Positions 29,843 through 36,882 of a stretch of DNA of 36,882 nt are shown here, one piece after another. Positions within the stretch are counted from its first letter, which is position 1; each line of letters opens with the position of its first letter. The notes under the pieces were generated by a model. It ran no database searches. It was not told the DNA's origin and was given only the letters and a program-made list of their open reading frames with translations. Made by a program: the position numbers and the translations under genes. Source of the DNA: Bacillota bacterium (GTDB lineage: Bacteria > Bacillota > Desulfotomaculia > Desulfotomaculales > Desulfallaceae); NCBI GenBank assembly GCA_022360435.1, contig JAKSCU010000109.1, forward strand, positions 1 to 36,882, written 5' to 3'.

Positions 29843-30715
29843 TCATTTGTGAGCGCTGTGCGGGTCCGTAAGCATACGCAGGTTGTCACCCAGTATGTCA
29901 AAAGCGCGCACTATAACCAGCAGACATAGACCCGGGAAGAACGCCAGCCACCACATGCCGGTGGACAGGTACCGCATTGATTCCGAAAGAATAATGCCGA
30001 TGGCGGGCTGGTGCGGCGACAAGCCGAAGCCCAAAAAGGTGACGGCGGCCTCGTGCAGTATAGCATGGGGGAACAATAAAATCAGACCTACAAAAAATTG
30101 CGGTATCACGTGCGGAAATATGTGCCGCACGGCCACCCACCACCGCGGCCTGCCCAGCTGGCGGGAAGCCTGCACAAACTCGGCGGCGCGCAACTGTAGC
30201 ACCTCGGCGCGGATCACCCGGGCCAGGCTGGGCCAATGAGTCAGGGCGATACCTACAACCACGCCCTTAAATCCACCGCCCAGCACAAAGGCGATCAGGA
30301 TCAGGGTTACCAGGTGCGGTATGCTCAGGAAAAGATCCACCAGCCAGGATATTATACCGTCCACCGCCCGGCCCATGGTGGCCGCCGCCATGCCCAGCGC
30401 CAGGGCGATGACCACGCTGCAAGAAGCGGCTATCATGCCGACGCCGATGCTCAAAGCAAGACCCATAATGGTGCGGGTAAGCATATCCCGTCCCAGCCAG
30501 TCGGTGCCAAAGGGGTGCTCCAGCGAGGGAGCCAGATTCTTTGCCGCAAAATTAGTTGCCAACTTCTCGGTGCTTAAAAGCAGCCCGCCCATAATCACAC
30601 TTAGCAACAGCGCCGCGGCCAACACCGATACTATCAAGGTGCGCTGGCGAAGGTTCAGTTTGGGCAATAAATTAATACGCCGCACCTTTGCCATTGTTGT
30701 TCCCGAATTGTTCAT
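29843..30715 (-). CDS. ABC transporter permease (NikC/DppC-like)
   Basis: A 290-residue inner-membrane permease. A first helix at about residues 30-50 precedes the family motif HPFGTDWLGRDMLTRTIMGLALSI. Five further hydrophobic segments and the EAA-type coupling loop (RVIRAEVLQLRAAEFVQASRQLG, FPHVIPQF) follow. It forms the channel with the DppB-like protein; the two genes overlap by 4 bases. Nickel or short peptides are the usual substrates of this family, and the sequence does not decide between them. Confidence 0.9.
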   Translation of the reverse strand: MNNSGTTMAKVRRINLLPKLNLRQRTLIVSVLAAALLLSVIMGGLLLSTEKLATNFAAKNLAPSLEHPFGTDWLGRDMLTRTIMGLALSIGVGMIAASCSVVIALALGMAAATMGRAVDGIISWLVDLFLSIPHLVTLILIAFVLGGGFKGVVVGIALTHWPSLARVIRAEVLQLRAAEFVQASRQLGRPRWWVAVRHIFPHVIPQFFVGLILLFPHAILHEAAVTFLGFGLSPHQPAIGIILSESMRYLSTGMWWLAFFPGLCLLVIVRAFDILGDNLRMLTDPHSAHK

Positions 30716-31689
30716 ACCGGCCTTCCCTCCCGGATCCGCGGGTCCACCACGCGGTAGATTATGTCGGCTATGAGGTTGCCGGCAAACACGAACAGGGCGC
30801 TGAAAATAACTATACCCAGCAGAAGCGGCACATCACCCCGCAGGCCGGCCTGCACCGTGGCCTGTCCCAGCCCGGGATACGAAAACACCTGTTCCGCCAG
30901 CACCGCGCCGCCAAAAAGCTCGCTAAAAGACGCGAACTGCAATGTAACGGCGGGCAGAGCCACGTTACGCAAACCATGGCGCCAGAGCAGCACCAGCCCG
31001 CTCTCGCCCTTGGCCCGGGCAAATAGTACGTAATCGGTGCTAAGAACGTCCACCAGTTTCTGCCTGGTATGCAAAGCCACGTTTGCCACGCCAATAATGC
31101 TTAACGTCAAGGCGGGCAGAACCAGGTGCTTGATCCGATCCCCCAGGGTTACCTCTTCGGCCAACACCCCGGCCGGGACCCCCAATCCCGCCGGAAACCA
31201 GTTAAGCCATACGGCAAAAACAATAAGCAAAAGCAAGCCCAGCCAAAACACCGGGGTGGAAGCCAGGGTAAAACAATACCACTTGATTAGCCGGTCCGCC
31301 CAGGTGCCTTGCCGCATGGCCGCTATTATCCCCAGGGCAAACCCGATGAGCCCGGAAAAAAGCCAGGCCGCGCCCATCAGGGCAAGGGAGGCCAGGAATT
31401 TTTCCCCGATGACATCCGCCACCGGGCGGCGGTGTATCATTGACGTGCCCAAATCACCCTGCATCACCGCTGCGCCCCAGTGCATAAAACGTTCCGGGGG
31501 TGACTTGTCAAGTCCCCAGTATTGGGCAATATTTTCCCGCTGCTCGGGGCCGACCCGCATCATGTCGGCCCCCACATAAGCCCGGACCGGATCGATGGGA
31601 GAGTAATTCACCAGACAGAAGCAAATAGCGCTAAGGGCGATGAGGAGCGTGGCCATCCGCACGATCTTGCCGATAATAAATTTCAACAT
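30712..31689 (-). CDS. ABC transporter permease (NikB/DppB-like)
   Basis: A 325-residue permease. The N-terminal helix with CFCLVNYSPIDPVRAYVG is the standard DppB/NikB entry. It is followed by QYWGLDKSPPERFMHWG, GDLGTSMIHRRPVADVIGEKF and the coupling-loop region LFARAKGESGLVLLWRHGLRNVALPAVTL. Six hydrophobic segments are visible. It is the first permease gene after the binding protein and overlaps the DppC-like gene by 4 bases, so both are co-translated. Confidence 0.9.
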   Translation of the reverse strand: MLKFIIGKIVRMATLLIALSAICFCLVNYSPIDPVRAYVGADMMRVGPEQRENIAQYWGLDKSPPERFMHWGAAVMQGDLGTSMIHRRPVADVIGEKFLASLALMGAAWLFSGLIGFALGIIAAMRQGTWADRLIKWYCFTLASTPVFWLGLLLLIVFAVWLNWFPAGLGVPAGVLAEEVTLGDRIKHLVLPALTLSIIGVANVALHTRQKLVDVLSTDYVLFARAKGESGLVLLWRHGLRNVALPAVTLQFASFSELFGGAVLAEQVFSYPGLGQATVQAGLRGDVPLLLGIVIFSALFVFAGNLIADIIYRVVDPRIREGRPV

Positions 31690-31720
31690 TTTACATTTAC
31701 CGCCTGATATTTATTGTAGG

Positions 31721-33322
31721 TTAATCATCCCAGCGCCACTCCACGATATTATCGGTAACCGGCCACCCATGGCCGTGGGGCTGGATCTTTTGCCGGCCGA
31801 CAACAAGGTTTTCTTTTACCAGATACAAATGATTTAAGTTGACCAGCCATGCCCAGGGAGCATCTCCCCTGGCGCTGAGCCCGGTTTGACCGTCCCACTG
31901 GGCCTTTTTCCAGTAAGCAATGGCCTCTTCCTCGCTGGTGGCGGCCAACGCTTTGTCCATGTACCCATCCACCGCCGTATTATGGTAAAAGCCCGCGTTG
32001 TACCAACCCGAACCGGTCGTCTCGCTATGATACAGGTTATACATCTCCAGCGGGTCGTGACTGCCCCAGCCAAACAGCACCGCGTTGGAGTGCATCATTG
32101 TTTTAATATCGTCCCAACTCTTGCCTGTTACCCTGATGTCAATGCCAAGGGGTTTGAGCATATCCGCCACTGAAATGGCCAGGTACTGGCGGGTTTGGTC
32201 ATTGGAGGGATAAAGCAGTGTAAATTGCGCCTTGAGGTCACCCTTTTCCAGAATACCGTCACCATCATTATCAAGCCACCCTGCATCGGTAAGTATCTGC
32301 CCGGCCCCATCCATATCGGCATCTTCAATAACGGCCTCCGGGTTCCACCACGGTAAGCCGTCACACACCGTGTAAGCCGGGGTGCCCCGGCCCTCCAGCA
32401 CTCCATCGACCAACGCCCGGCGGTCCACCGCCACATTGACGGCCCGGCGTATGGCCGCGTCGGCTGTCACATCATTGCCCACATTCAGGCCGTCCGCGGT
32501 TTTTTGCCCGGATGGCGCATAGGGAAACATGATCCCGCGATTGTCAACACTGTCTAAAGCAACGAGGCGCATCCCGGGCACCTGCTGCCTGCTGAATGCG
32601 GGCGGTATCCCGGCCATGTCCACCTGGCCCGCTTTGGCGGCGGCAAAGGCCGCGTCCTCAGCCAGAAACAGAAAAGTTAACTTTTTAAAGTATGGCTCGG
32701 CCCCGTAATACAAGGGATTGGCTTCCACGATAAGCTGCTGGCCCTTATCCCACTGCACAAACTTAAAAGGCCCCGAGCCAATGGGTTTTTGGGCATAATC
32801 CCCGCCGTGGGCGTGCTTGGGCACTATGCCGGTGGTTAAAAGCGAATTTACAAAAGTAGACCGGGCCTCTTTGAGGACAAACTCCACCGTGTACTCGTCC
32901 ACCGCTTCCACGCTCTCCATGACATTGAGGTCGATAACCGAGCCGCTTTTAGAGGCCGTGTCAAAAGTGTACTCCACATCAGCAGCCGTGAGGGGCTTGC
33001 CGTCCGAAAATTTGGCGTCATTACGCAGCTTGACGCTCCACACCAAGCCGTCACCGCTCACCTCATAACCGGTGGCCAGGTCGTTTACGATTTTAAGATC
33101 ACTATCCCTGGTGAGCAGCGTACTCTGGAAAAGCGGCGAACCGTAGCGACCCCAGCCGGTGGTGGGGTCAAACCCGTCATCGGGCTCCGAACCGATGGCC
33201 AGGATCAGTTCATCTTTTTCTTTTTCATTTATCCCTTCCATCCGCTCCGATTGCGTGCAGCCCGACAGGCTTAACACGGTCAACACCAGGGCCAAAAGCA
33301 TAATAAACAATTTATTTAACAT
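31721..33322 (-). CDS. ABC transporter substrate-binding lipoprotein, family 5 (nickel/peptide)
   Basis: A 533-residue family-5 solute-binding protein. The signal peptide ends in a lipobox (LSLSGC, Cys at about residue 22). Typical blocks are ELILAIGSEPDDGFDPTTGWG, WSVKLRNDAKFSDGKPLTAADVEYTF, KPIGSGPFKFVQW and DAAIRRAVNVAVDRRALV. The tail IQPHGHGWPVTDNIVEW carries two His, a feature I associate with NikA-like rather than OppA-like members. Nickel or a nickel-chelate is a reasonable but unproved substrate. The start follows TGGAGTG. It is the first gene of the five-gene minus-strand operon that ends at 28195. Confidence 0.85.
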   Translation of the reverse strand: MLNKLFIMLLALVLTVLSLSGCTQSERMEGINEKEKDELILAIGSEPDDGFDPTTGWGRYGSPLFQSTLLTRDSDLKIVNDLATGYEVSGDGLVWSVKLRNDAKFSDGKPLTAADVEYTFDTASKSGSVIDLNVMESVEAVDEYTVEFVLKEARSTFVNSLLTTGIVPKHAHGGDYAQKPIGSGPFKFVQWDKGQQLIVEANPLYYGAEPYFKKLTFLFLAEDAAFAAAKAGQVDMAGIPPAFSRQQVPGMRLVALDSVDNRGIMFPYAPSGQKTADGLNVGNDVTADAAIRRAVNVAVDRRALVDGVLEGRGTPAYTVCDGLPWWNPEAVIEDADMDGAGQILTDAGWLDNDGDGILEKGDLKAQFTLLYPSNDQTRQYLAISVADMLKPLGIDIRVTGKSWDDIKTMMHSNAVLFGWGSHDPLEMYNLYHSETTGSGWYNAGFYHNTAVDGYMDKALAATSEEEAIAYWKKAQWDGQTGLSARGDAPWAWLVNLNHLYLVKENLVVGRQKIQPHGHGWPVTDNIVEWRWDD

Positions 33323-33761
33323 GCCGTCACTCCATTACTTTAATATCTTTTTTTCTTGCCAAGCGTCTTGCTAAAAACACTTTAAACTTGTCGCCTTTGC
33401 CAATAAGTTTAACGCAAAAAAACCACGAGAAAGTAACCCTACCATACCGGTAAAGCACAAACCTTCGTGGTTCATTTTTATCTGCCTAAATTATAAGCAT
33501 ATTAAGTTGTCTGCTTGCCGGGAAAACGCTTAAAAGTGCGTTTTACTTATTTATCTTACCACATGGCCTCATTCTAGTAAATGCAAAAACCACAAAAGTA
33601 TCCCCCGGGGAAATACTTTCATGGTTTATAGCTATAACAGCATGCTTGCCAAAATTATTTTCAGCCCCCCTTTCCCAAAGGTTGCCGGCCAAGAAAAAGC
33701 TATATCGCCGGCCCATGCAGACAGAGCTTTTTAGTTGAAAAAAGAAGCATATCAAGTTGAT
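33323..33761. other. Intergenic region with hairpins
   Basis: About 440 bases with no supported gene. Two related hairpins occur. At 33420-33472, AACCACGA pairs with TCGTGGTT. At 33584-33636, a nearly perfect inverted repeat runs from AACCAC through AAAGTAT and CCCC to GGGG, ATACTTT and TGGTT. AGCATATTAAGTTG (33496) and AGCATATCAAGTTG (33747) are also repeated. The region holds the promoter of the transporter operon and the 3' flank of anfO. Confidence 0.5.
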
Positions 33762-33786
33762 AATTTAGTATGGTGTCCCCTTAATT
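33762..33786 (-). repeat. Stop-proximal GGGGACACC element, copy 4
   Basis: Minus-strand copy (TAATTAAGGGGACACC then ATACTAAATT). It encodes the last seven residues (VIKGTPY and neighbours) and the stop of anfO, and has the same orientation as anfO. Confidence 0.85.
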
Positions 33787-34415
33787 ACCAGTTTGATTTC
33801 TCCCCGGCCCGTACTTAAAACTTCGCCTTTCAGCAAACCCGTGGCAAATTCGGCTTCCAGCCAGGGCGGCACATGGCTGCAGGTAATTTCAAGTTCGCAA
33901 AACTCGCCCCGGCCCAGGAAGGGCCGCAGCACTTGCTTGGATGTCACACCGCTGTCGCCGTCCTGTATTTCCTTGATGGAAATCCGGTAGCGCCCCCGCC
34001 CCACCTCCACCGGCACCGGCAGCATAAAGGTCCCTTTGCCCAACTTGCTTTCTTTTTCCTCCCGTTCCATAACGTAATCAAGAAAATTGTCGGGCTTGCC
34101 CTGCATTTCCCAGACCGTGCATTTGGCTTTTTCCAATTCGAAATATGCTATCCCGGTAACGGTATGACCCACGAAAATTCTGCATTCACCCATAAACTCG
34201 ACCATTTCGCGCATCATCCGGCGCAGCCCGCCCATACCCGCCCCGGCAACCGGGTAAAACCCTTTTTCCCGGCCCACCGTCCAGCCGCCCCGGCTTTTAC
34301 CGTACACCATCAGTTGGCCCGGGTCACTGAGCGACGCCGTTTCACCATGTTTACCCAGGTAAACCGCTATTGACGCCAGGTGTTGCAAGTTGGTTTTGTT
34401 GCAAGTTGATACCAT
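33765..34415 (-). CDS. anfO: AnfO family nitrogenase accessory protein
   Basis: A 216-residue protein of the AnfO family, first named from Fe-only nitrogenase loci. The conserved region starts at IAVYLGKHGETASL and includes GGWTVGREKGF, FMGECRIFVGHTVTGIAYFELEKAKCTVWEMQGKP in pieces, FLDYVMEREE, GVTSKQVLRPFLGRGEFCELEI and HVPPWLEAEFATG. The biochemical role is unknown. ATG 34415 has GGGGTGG six bases upstream. Two anomalies: the first codons are the 33-bp ACTTGCAAC element shared with aspA and hydF, and the last codons plus the stop are a copy of the GGGGACACC element. The gene is thus bounded at both ends by repeats. It follows nifB on the same strand. Confidence 0.85.
   Translation of the reverse strand: MVSTCNKTNLQHLASIAVYLGKHGETASLSDPGQLMVYGKSRGGWTVGREKGFYPVAGAGMGGLRRMMREMVEFMGECRIFVGHTVTGIAYFELEKAKCTVWEMQGKPDNFLDYVMEREEKESKLGKGTFMLPVPVEVGRGRYRISIKEIQDGDSGVTSKQVLRPFLGRGEFCELEITCSHVPPWLEAEFATGLLKGEVLSTGRGEIKLVIKGTPY
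34375..34407 (-). repeat. 33-bp ACTTGCAAC element, copy C
   Basis: On the minus strand two ACTTGCAAC units lie 16 bases apart, ending in ACACCTGGC. It matches 12137-12169 at 30 of 33 positions and 10657-10689 at 29 of 33, but is read in a different frame from those copies. Confidence 0.88.
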
Positions 34416-34531
34416 TTTTGTCCACCCCAACTTTAAATTTTATAACGGATTTATCCGCCCGGTTCCTACTTTATCAAGGAGGTGTTCCGGCACGCTGCGA
34501 CTTTGGCTATGCTCCTCCGGGATGGATTACT

Positions 34532-35482
34532 TTATGACGCCGCCACCACTTTTTCCGGCCGGCAGCCGCCGCAATTGGTTTCGGTTTGTTTGCCGGCGTC
34601 GGCGAATTCCCGGGACCGGTCCTCGCCCAACAAGCCGACGGCGTCGGCCCGGCACTGTTTGCAATGGCGCATTTGCGGCATATCCCGGCCGCAAAGATCG
34701 CGCATGCGGTTCAGTTCCGCGGCGCCGGTGGGAGCGCAGTCCTGAAACACACTGCCCGGAGCGGGCACCAGCGGCATAATGTTGGTGATAAACGCGCCCA
34801 GTTCCTTCATCCGCCGCACCACTTCCGGAACCTCGTCGTCATTAACGCCCGTGATCATTACAATATTCACTTTAACCAGCACCCCGTTGGCGGCCAAATA
34901 CCCGATGCCTTGCTGCTGGTTGCGCAGCAAAACCTCCGCTCCCGCCGCTCCCCGGTATACTTGGCCCCGGTAACCGACATACCGGTAAATCCGGGAGCCC
35001 GTGGCCCTTTCAAGGCAGTTGACCGTCACCGTGATGTGTCGGACGCCCAGGGCCACAATCTCCCGGGCGTAGTCCGGCAGCATCAAGCCATTGGTGGACA
35101 GGCAGAGAATTACTTCCGGATCGGCTTCTTTTATCAATTTTATGGTTTTCCCGGTGCTTTCCCAGTTGGCCAGGGCATCTCCCGGCCCGGCGATACCCAC
35201 CACGCTGAGATTGGCCACCTTTTCCCGCACCAGCAGGAATTTGTCCCTGGCTGCCTCGGGAGTCAATATTTTGCTGGTCACACCCGGCCTGCTTTCGTTC
35301 ACGCAGTCGAACTTGCGGTGACAGTAATTGCAGCCAATGTTGCACCGGGGCGCCACCGGCAGATGCATCCGGGCATACTTGCCATGAGCTTCCCGTGCAT
35401 AACAGGGGTGCCGGCGGATGCTCTCCGGCGCGCCGGACTCCTCCCGCTCCGGCTGAATGTCTTTTGCCCGGCCACTGTCCAA
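34532..35482 (-). CDS. nifB: Nitrogenase cofactor biosynthesis radical SAM protein NifB
   Basis: About 316 residues. The N-terminal core holds HPCYAREAHGKYARMHLPVAP and the SAM cluster motif CNIGCNYCHRKFDC, the exact NifB pattern. Also conserved are GIAGPGDALANWE, STNGLMLPDYA and VNIVMITGVNDDEV. The C-terminus has RHCKQCRADAVGLLGED, holding cysteines for the extra clusters that form NifB-co. There is no fused NifX domain, as usual in Firmicutes and archaea. TTG 35482 with GAGGTG six bases upstream is preferred. The ATG at 35509 lies in an inverted repeat. It makes the 8Fe-9S-C precursor for the nitrogenase cofactor and follows nifN on the same strand. Confidence 0.95.
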   Translation of the reverse strand: MDSGRAKDIQPEREESGAPESIRRHPCYAREAHGKYARMHLPVAPRCNIGCNYCHRKFDCVNESRPGVTSKILTPEAARDKFLLVREKVANLSVVGIAGPGDALANWESTGKTIKLIKEADPEVILCLSTNGLMLPDYAREIVALGVRHITVTVNCLERATGSRIYRYVGYRGQVYRGAAGAEVLLRNQQQGIGYLAANGVLVKVNIVMITGVNDDEVPEVVRRMKELGAFITNIMPLVPAPGSVFQDCAPTGAAELNRMRDLCGRDMPQMRHCKQCRADAVGLLGEDRSREFADAGKQTETNCGGCRPEKVVAAS

Positions 35483-35501
35483 TATAATCACCTCACATAC
35501 C

Positions 35502-35519
35502 GGGGACATTACCGTCCCC
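35502..35519. repeat. GGGGAC/GTCCCC inverted repeat between nifN and nifB
   Basis: GGGGAC-6-GTCCCC (6-bp arms) about 30 bases after the nifN-like stop. It covers the first ATG of the nifB frame. It resembles the GGGGAC core of the stop-proximal elements. Confidence 0.6.
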
Positions 35520-35548
35520 CAAGGAATACCTCAACTCCGGCGGGTGTG

Positions 35549-36882
35549 TCACCTTTGGGCCGCTCCCCGGTAAAACTGCCGGAACATGGCGGCGCGATAG
35601 TTTTTATGCTTGTACTCCAACAAAGTGTTGGTGACCCGGTCCAGAAACATGGCGGTGCCGGCGTACCCAACCGAAAGCAGCCGCTGACCGCCCACCCGAT
35701 CGTGGATGGGAAAGCCCATCCTCACCAGGGGGATGTCTTCCTTTTCGGTCAGATATTTGCCGTCGGAGTGGCCAATGGCGATATTGACCCCGCTTTTCCG
35801 GCACGCCGTCCTGATGCGGACAAAATCGGCCTCGCTATAAAAACACACCTGGCCGGGACATTCCGCCAGCACGGGCTTTAGGCATTTCTCCAGCCCGGCG
35901 TTTCCGCTGCCGGTGGCCACCACCGCCGAGTACAGCCCGTTTTCCGCGCAGGTGCGCACCAGGGCGTCAACCAACTCCGGATCCCCGAAGACGGCTGCCC
36001 GGCCCTGGGCGTTGTATTTGTGGGAATCCACCATGCAATCCAACAACCGGCCTTTCTCCAGTGCCAAGGCGGGGTGCGCCCGGCCGCCGGTGATTTTGGC
36101 CAGCAGGTCGACGAACAAACCCGTGGCCCCCACGCCTATGGGTACGGGCAAATTATACAGGGGCACCCCGAACTCTGATTCCAGGTAACGGCCCGGCGAG
36201 GCGTTTTCCTCCACCGTTAGGCCGAACTGGATGGTGGCCGCGGCTCCCGGCATGCGCCGGATGGCCTCCACCCCGGTGCCGCCGGGCGGGATTTTGGTAT
36301 ATGGCCGGGCAATGGGCCGGTCCAGGGTTTCCGAAATATCGGGCACGAGGGTATATTTAACATCCATTAACGCCAGAATACGCTTAATTTCCCGAATGTC
36401 GGCAGGACTCAGATTGGGCACAATAATGTTGCACCCGCCGTGTTTTTCAGCAGGCCGGGCCAAAGAGACAACAATCCTTTTCACCGCCAGCCAGTAGCCC
36501 TCGGTGTGCGAGCCGCCGTAACCGGGCGTGGATACCGCCACCAGGGGAAAACCATCCAGACCCCGCTGTTTCAGGTAATCCCGAGCGATACCCTCCACGT
36601 CCTCGCCAATGGTTTCCGCCAGGCAGGAGGTAAGAATGCCGATGAGCCGGGGGTTATAAACCTGGCGGATATTGTCCAGGGCCTGAAACAAGTTTTGCGA
36701 GCCGCCGTAAATAGTGCCCTTTTCGTTTAAAGAGGAAGAACCGACGTCCACGGGCTCGTTAAAATGCTCGGCAATGTGCCGCCGCATGTAAGTGCTGCAG
36801 CCCTGGGAGCCGTGAATCAACACCATGCTCTCTTCGACGCCCTTGAAGGGCAGGATCCCGCCCATAGGCATACACATGTTGC
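35549..36882 (-). CDS. nifN: Nitrogenase cofactor scaffold subunit NifN-like (partial, 5' end outside)
   Basis: At least 442 residues of a nitrogenase component 1 family protein; the start lies beyond the right edge, since the frame is still open at CMCMPMG. Typical blocks are MCMPMGGILPFKGVEESM, IHGSQGCSTYMRRHIAEHFNEP, LIGILTSCLAETIGEDVEGI and a C-terminal GGQRLLSVGYAGTAMFLDRVTN. With NifE it scaffolds maturation of the NifB product into FeMo-co or a related cofactor. The NifN call is favoured over NifK/AnfK because of the CxPxG entry, the moderate length and nifB following directly. A cofactor scaffold of an alternative nitrogenase (VnfN-like) is possible given the anfO gene. Confidence 0.82.
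   Translation of the reverse strand, partial: NMCMPMGGILPFKGVEESMVLIHGSQGCSTYMRRHIAEHFNEPVDVGSSSLNEKGTIYGGSQNLFQALDNIRQVYNPRLIGILTSCLAETIGEDVEGIARDYLKQRGLDGFPLVAVSTPGYGGSHTEGYWLAVKRIVVSLARPAEKHGGCNIIVPNLSPADIREIKRILALMDVKYTLVPDISETLDRPIARPYTKIPPGGTGVEAIRRMPGAAATIQFGLTVEENASPGRYLESEFGVPLYNLPVPIGVGATGLFVDLLAKITGGRAHPALALEKGRLLDCMVDSHKYNAQGRAAVFGDPELVDALVRTCAENGLYSAVVATGSGNAGLEKCLKPVLAECPGQVCFYSEADFVRIRTACRKSGVNIAIGHSDGKYLTEKEDIPLVRMGFPIHDRVGGQRLLSVGYAGTAMFLDRVTNTLLEYKHKNYRAAMFRQFYRGAAQR

Noticed and set aside
34586-35881. 431-codon plus-strand frame opposite nifB and nifN
   Set aside because: It covers two clearly real minus-strand genes and their junction, and its translation shows no domain.
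1-36882. CRISPR arrays, tRNA or rRNA genes
   Set aside because: No regularly spaced direct repeats, CCA-ended cloverleaf or rRNA-like conserved stretch was noticed in reading the window.

Overview
The window looks like a chromosomal segment of an anaerobic, nitrogen-fixing Clostridia-type Firmicute, most like the Desulfotomaculum/Pelotomaculum (Peptococcaceae) group. The basis is strong GGAGG-type ribosome sites with many GTG/TTG starts, a SigW-like ECF/PspA/NfeD/flotillin locus, an [FeFe]-hydrogenase maturation operon, DUF1836 and DUF3786 proteins, and nif genes including an AnfO homologue. No rRNA, tRNA, CRISPR array or intact transposase was seen.

Layout. Bases 1-4035 hold an amino-acid cluster: YheO-type regulator, RidA, threonine synthase and a DAACS symporter. 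A convergent DUF1836 regulator follows (4386-4991). Bases 5476-8790 encode ECF sigma, PspA, an NfeD-like protein and flotillin, a membrane-stress module. A LysR regulator (8926-9855, minus) is divergent from the H-cluster maturation operon at 10250-15940 (TM1266-type regulator, aspartase homologue, hydF, hydE, hydG), which has its own sigma-A promoter and an attenuator-like leader. Then come a DUF3786 protein and an AT-rich ECF sigma/anti-sigma pair (17368-18832). Bases 18998-22654 carry nitrogen assimilation on the minus strand (amtB, glnK, glnA). nadE follows, then a metal ABC operon (24987-27494), a SAM methyltransferase, a five-gene family-5 (nickel/peptide) ABC transporter on the minus strand (28195-33322), and the end of a nif cluster on the minus strand (nifN-like running off the window, nifB, anfO).

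The most notable non-coding content is regulatory RNA and small dispersed repeats. The glnA and amtB leaders carry paired hexaloop hairpins with A at loop position 1 and G at position 4, overlapping intrinsic terminators. This is the architecture of ANTAR-protein antitermination sites, so nitrogen assimilation here is probably controlled by antitermination. The hyd operon leader has a terminator plus a competing upstream segment and matches no riboswitch class I recognise. A 33-bp element built from two ACTTGCAAC motifs 16 bp apart sits just after the start codon of three genes (aspartase homologue, hydF, anfO) in different reading frames. A second element (consensus core GGGGACACCTTACTTAATT) sits at or just after the stop codon of four genes, always in the orientation of the gene it follows. 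Further repeats include a bidirectional terminator used at two convergent junctions and a tandem duplication of a start region in front of the second ECF sigma gene.

All functional calls come from reading the translated sequences and motifs by eye. No database search or folding program was run.
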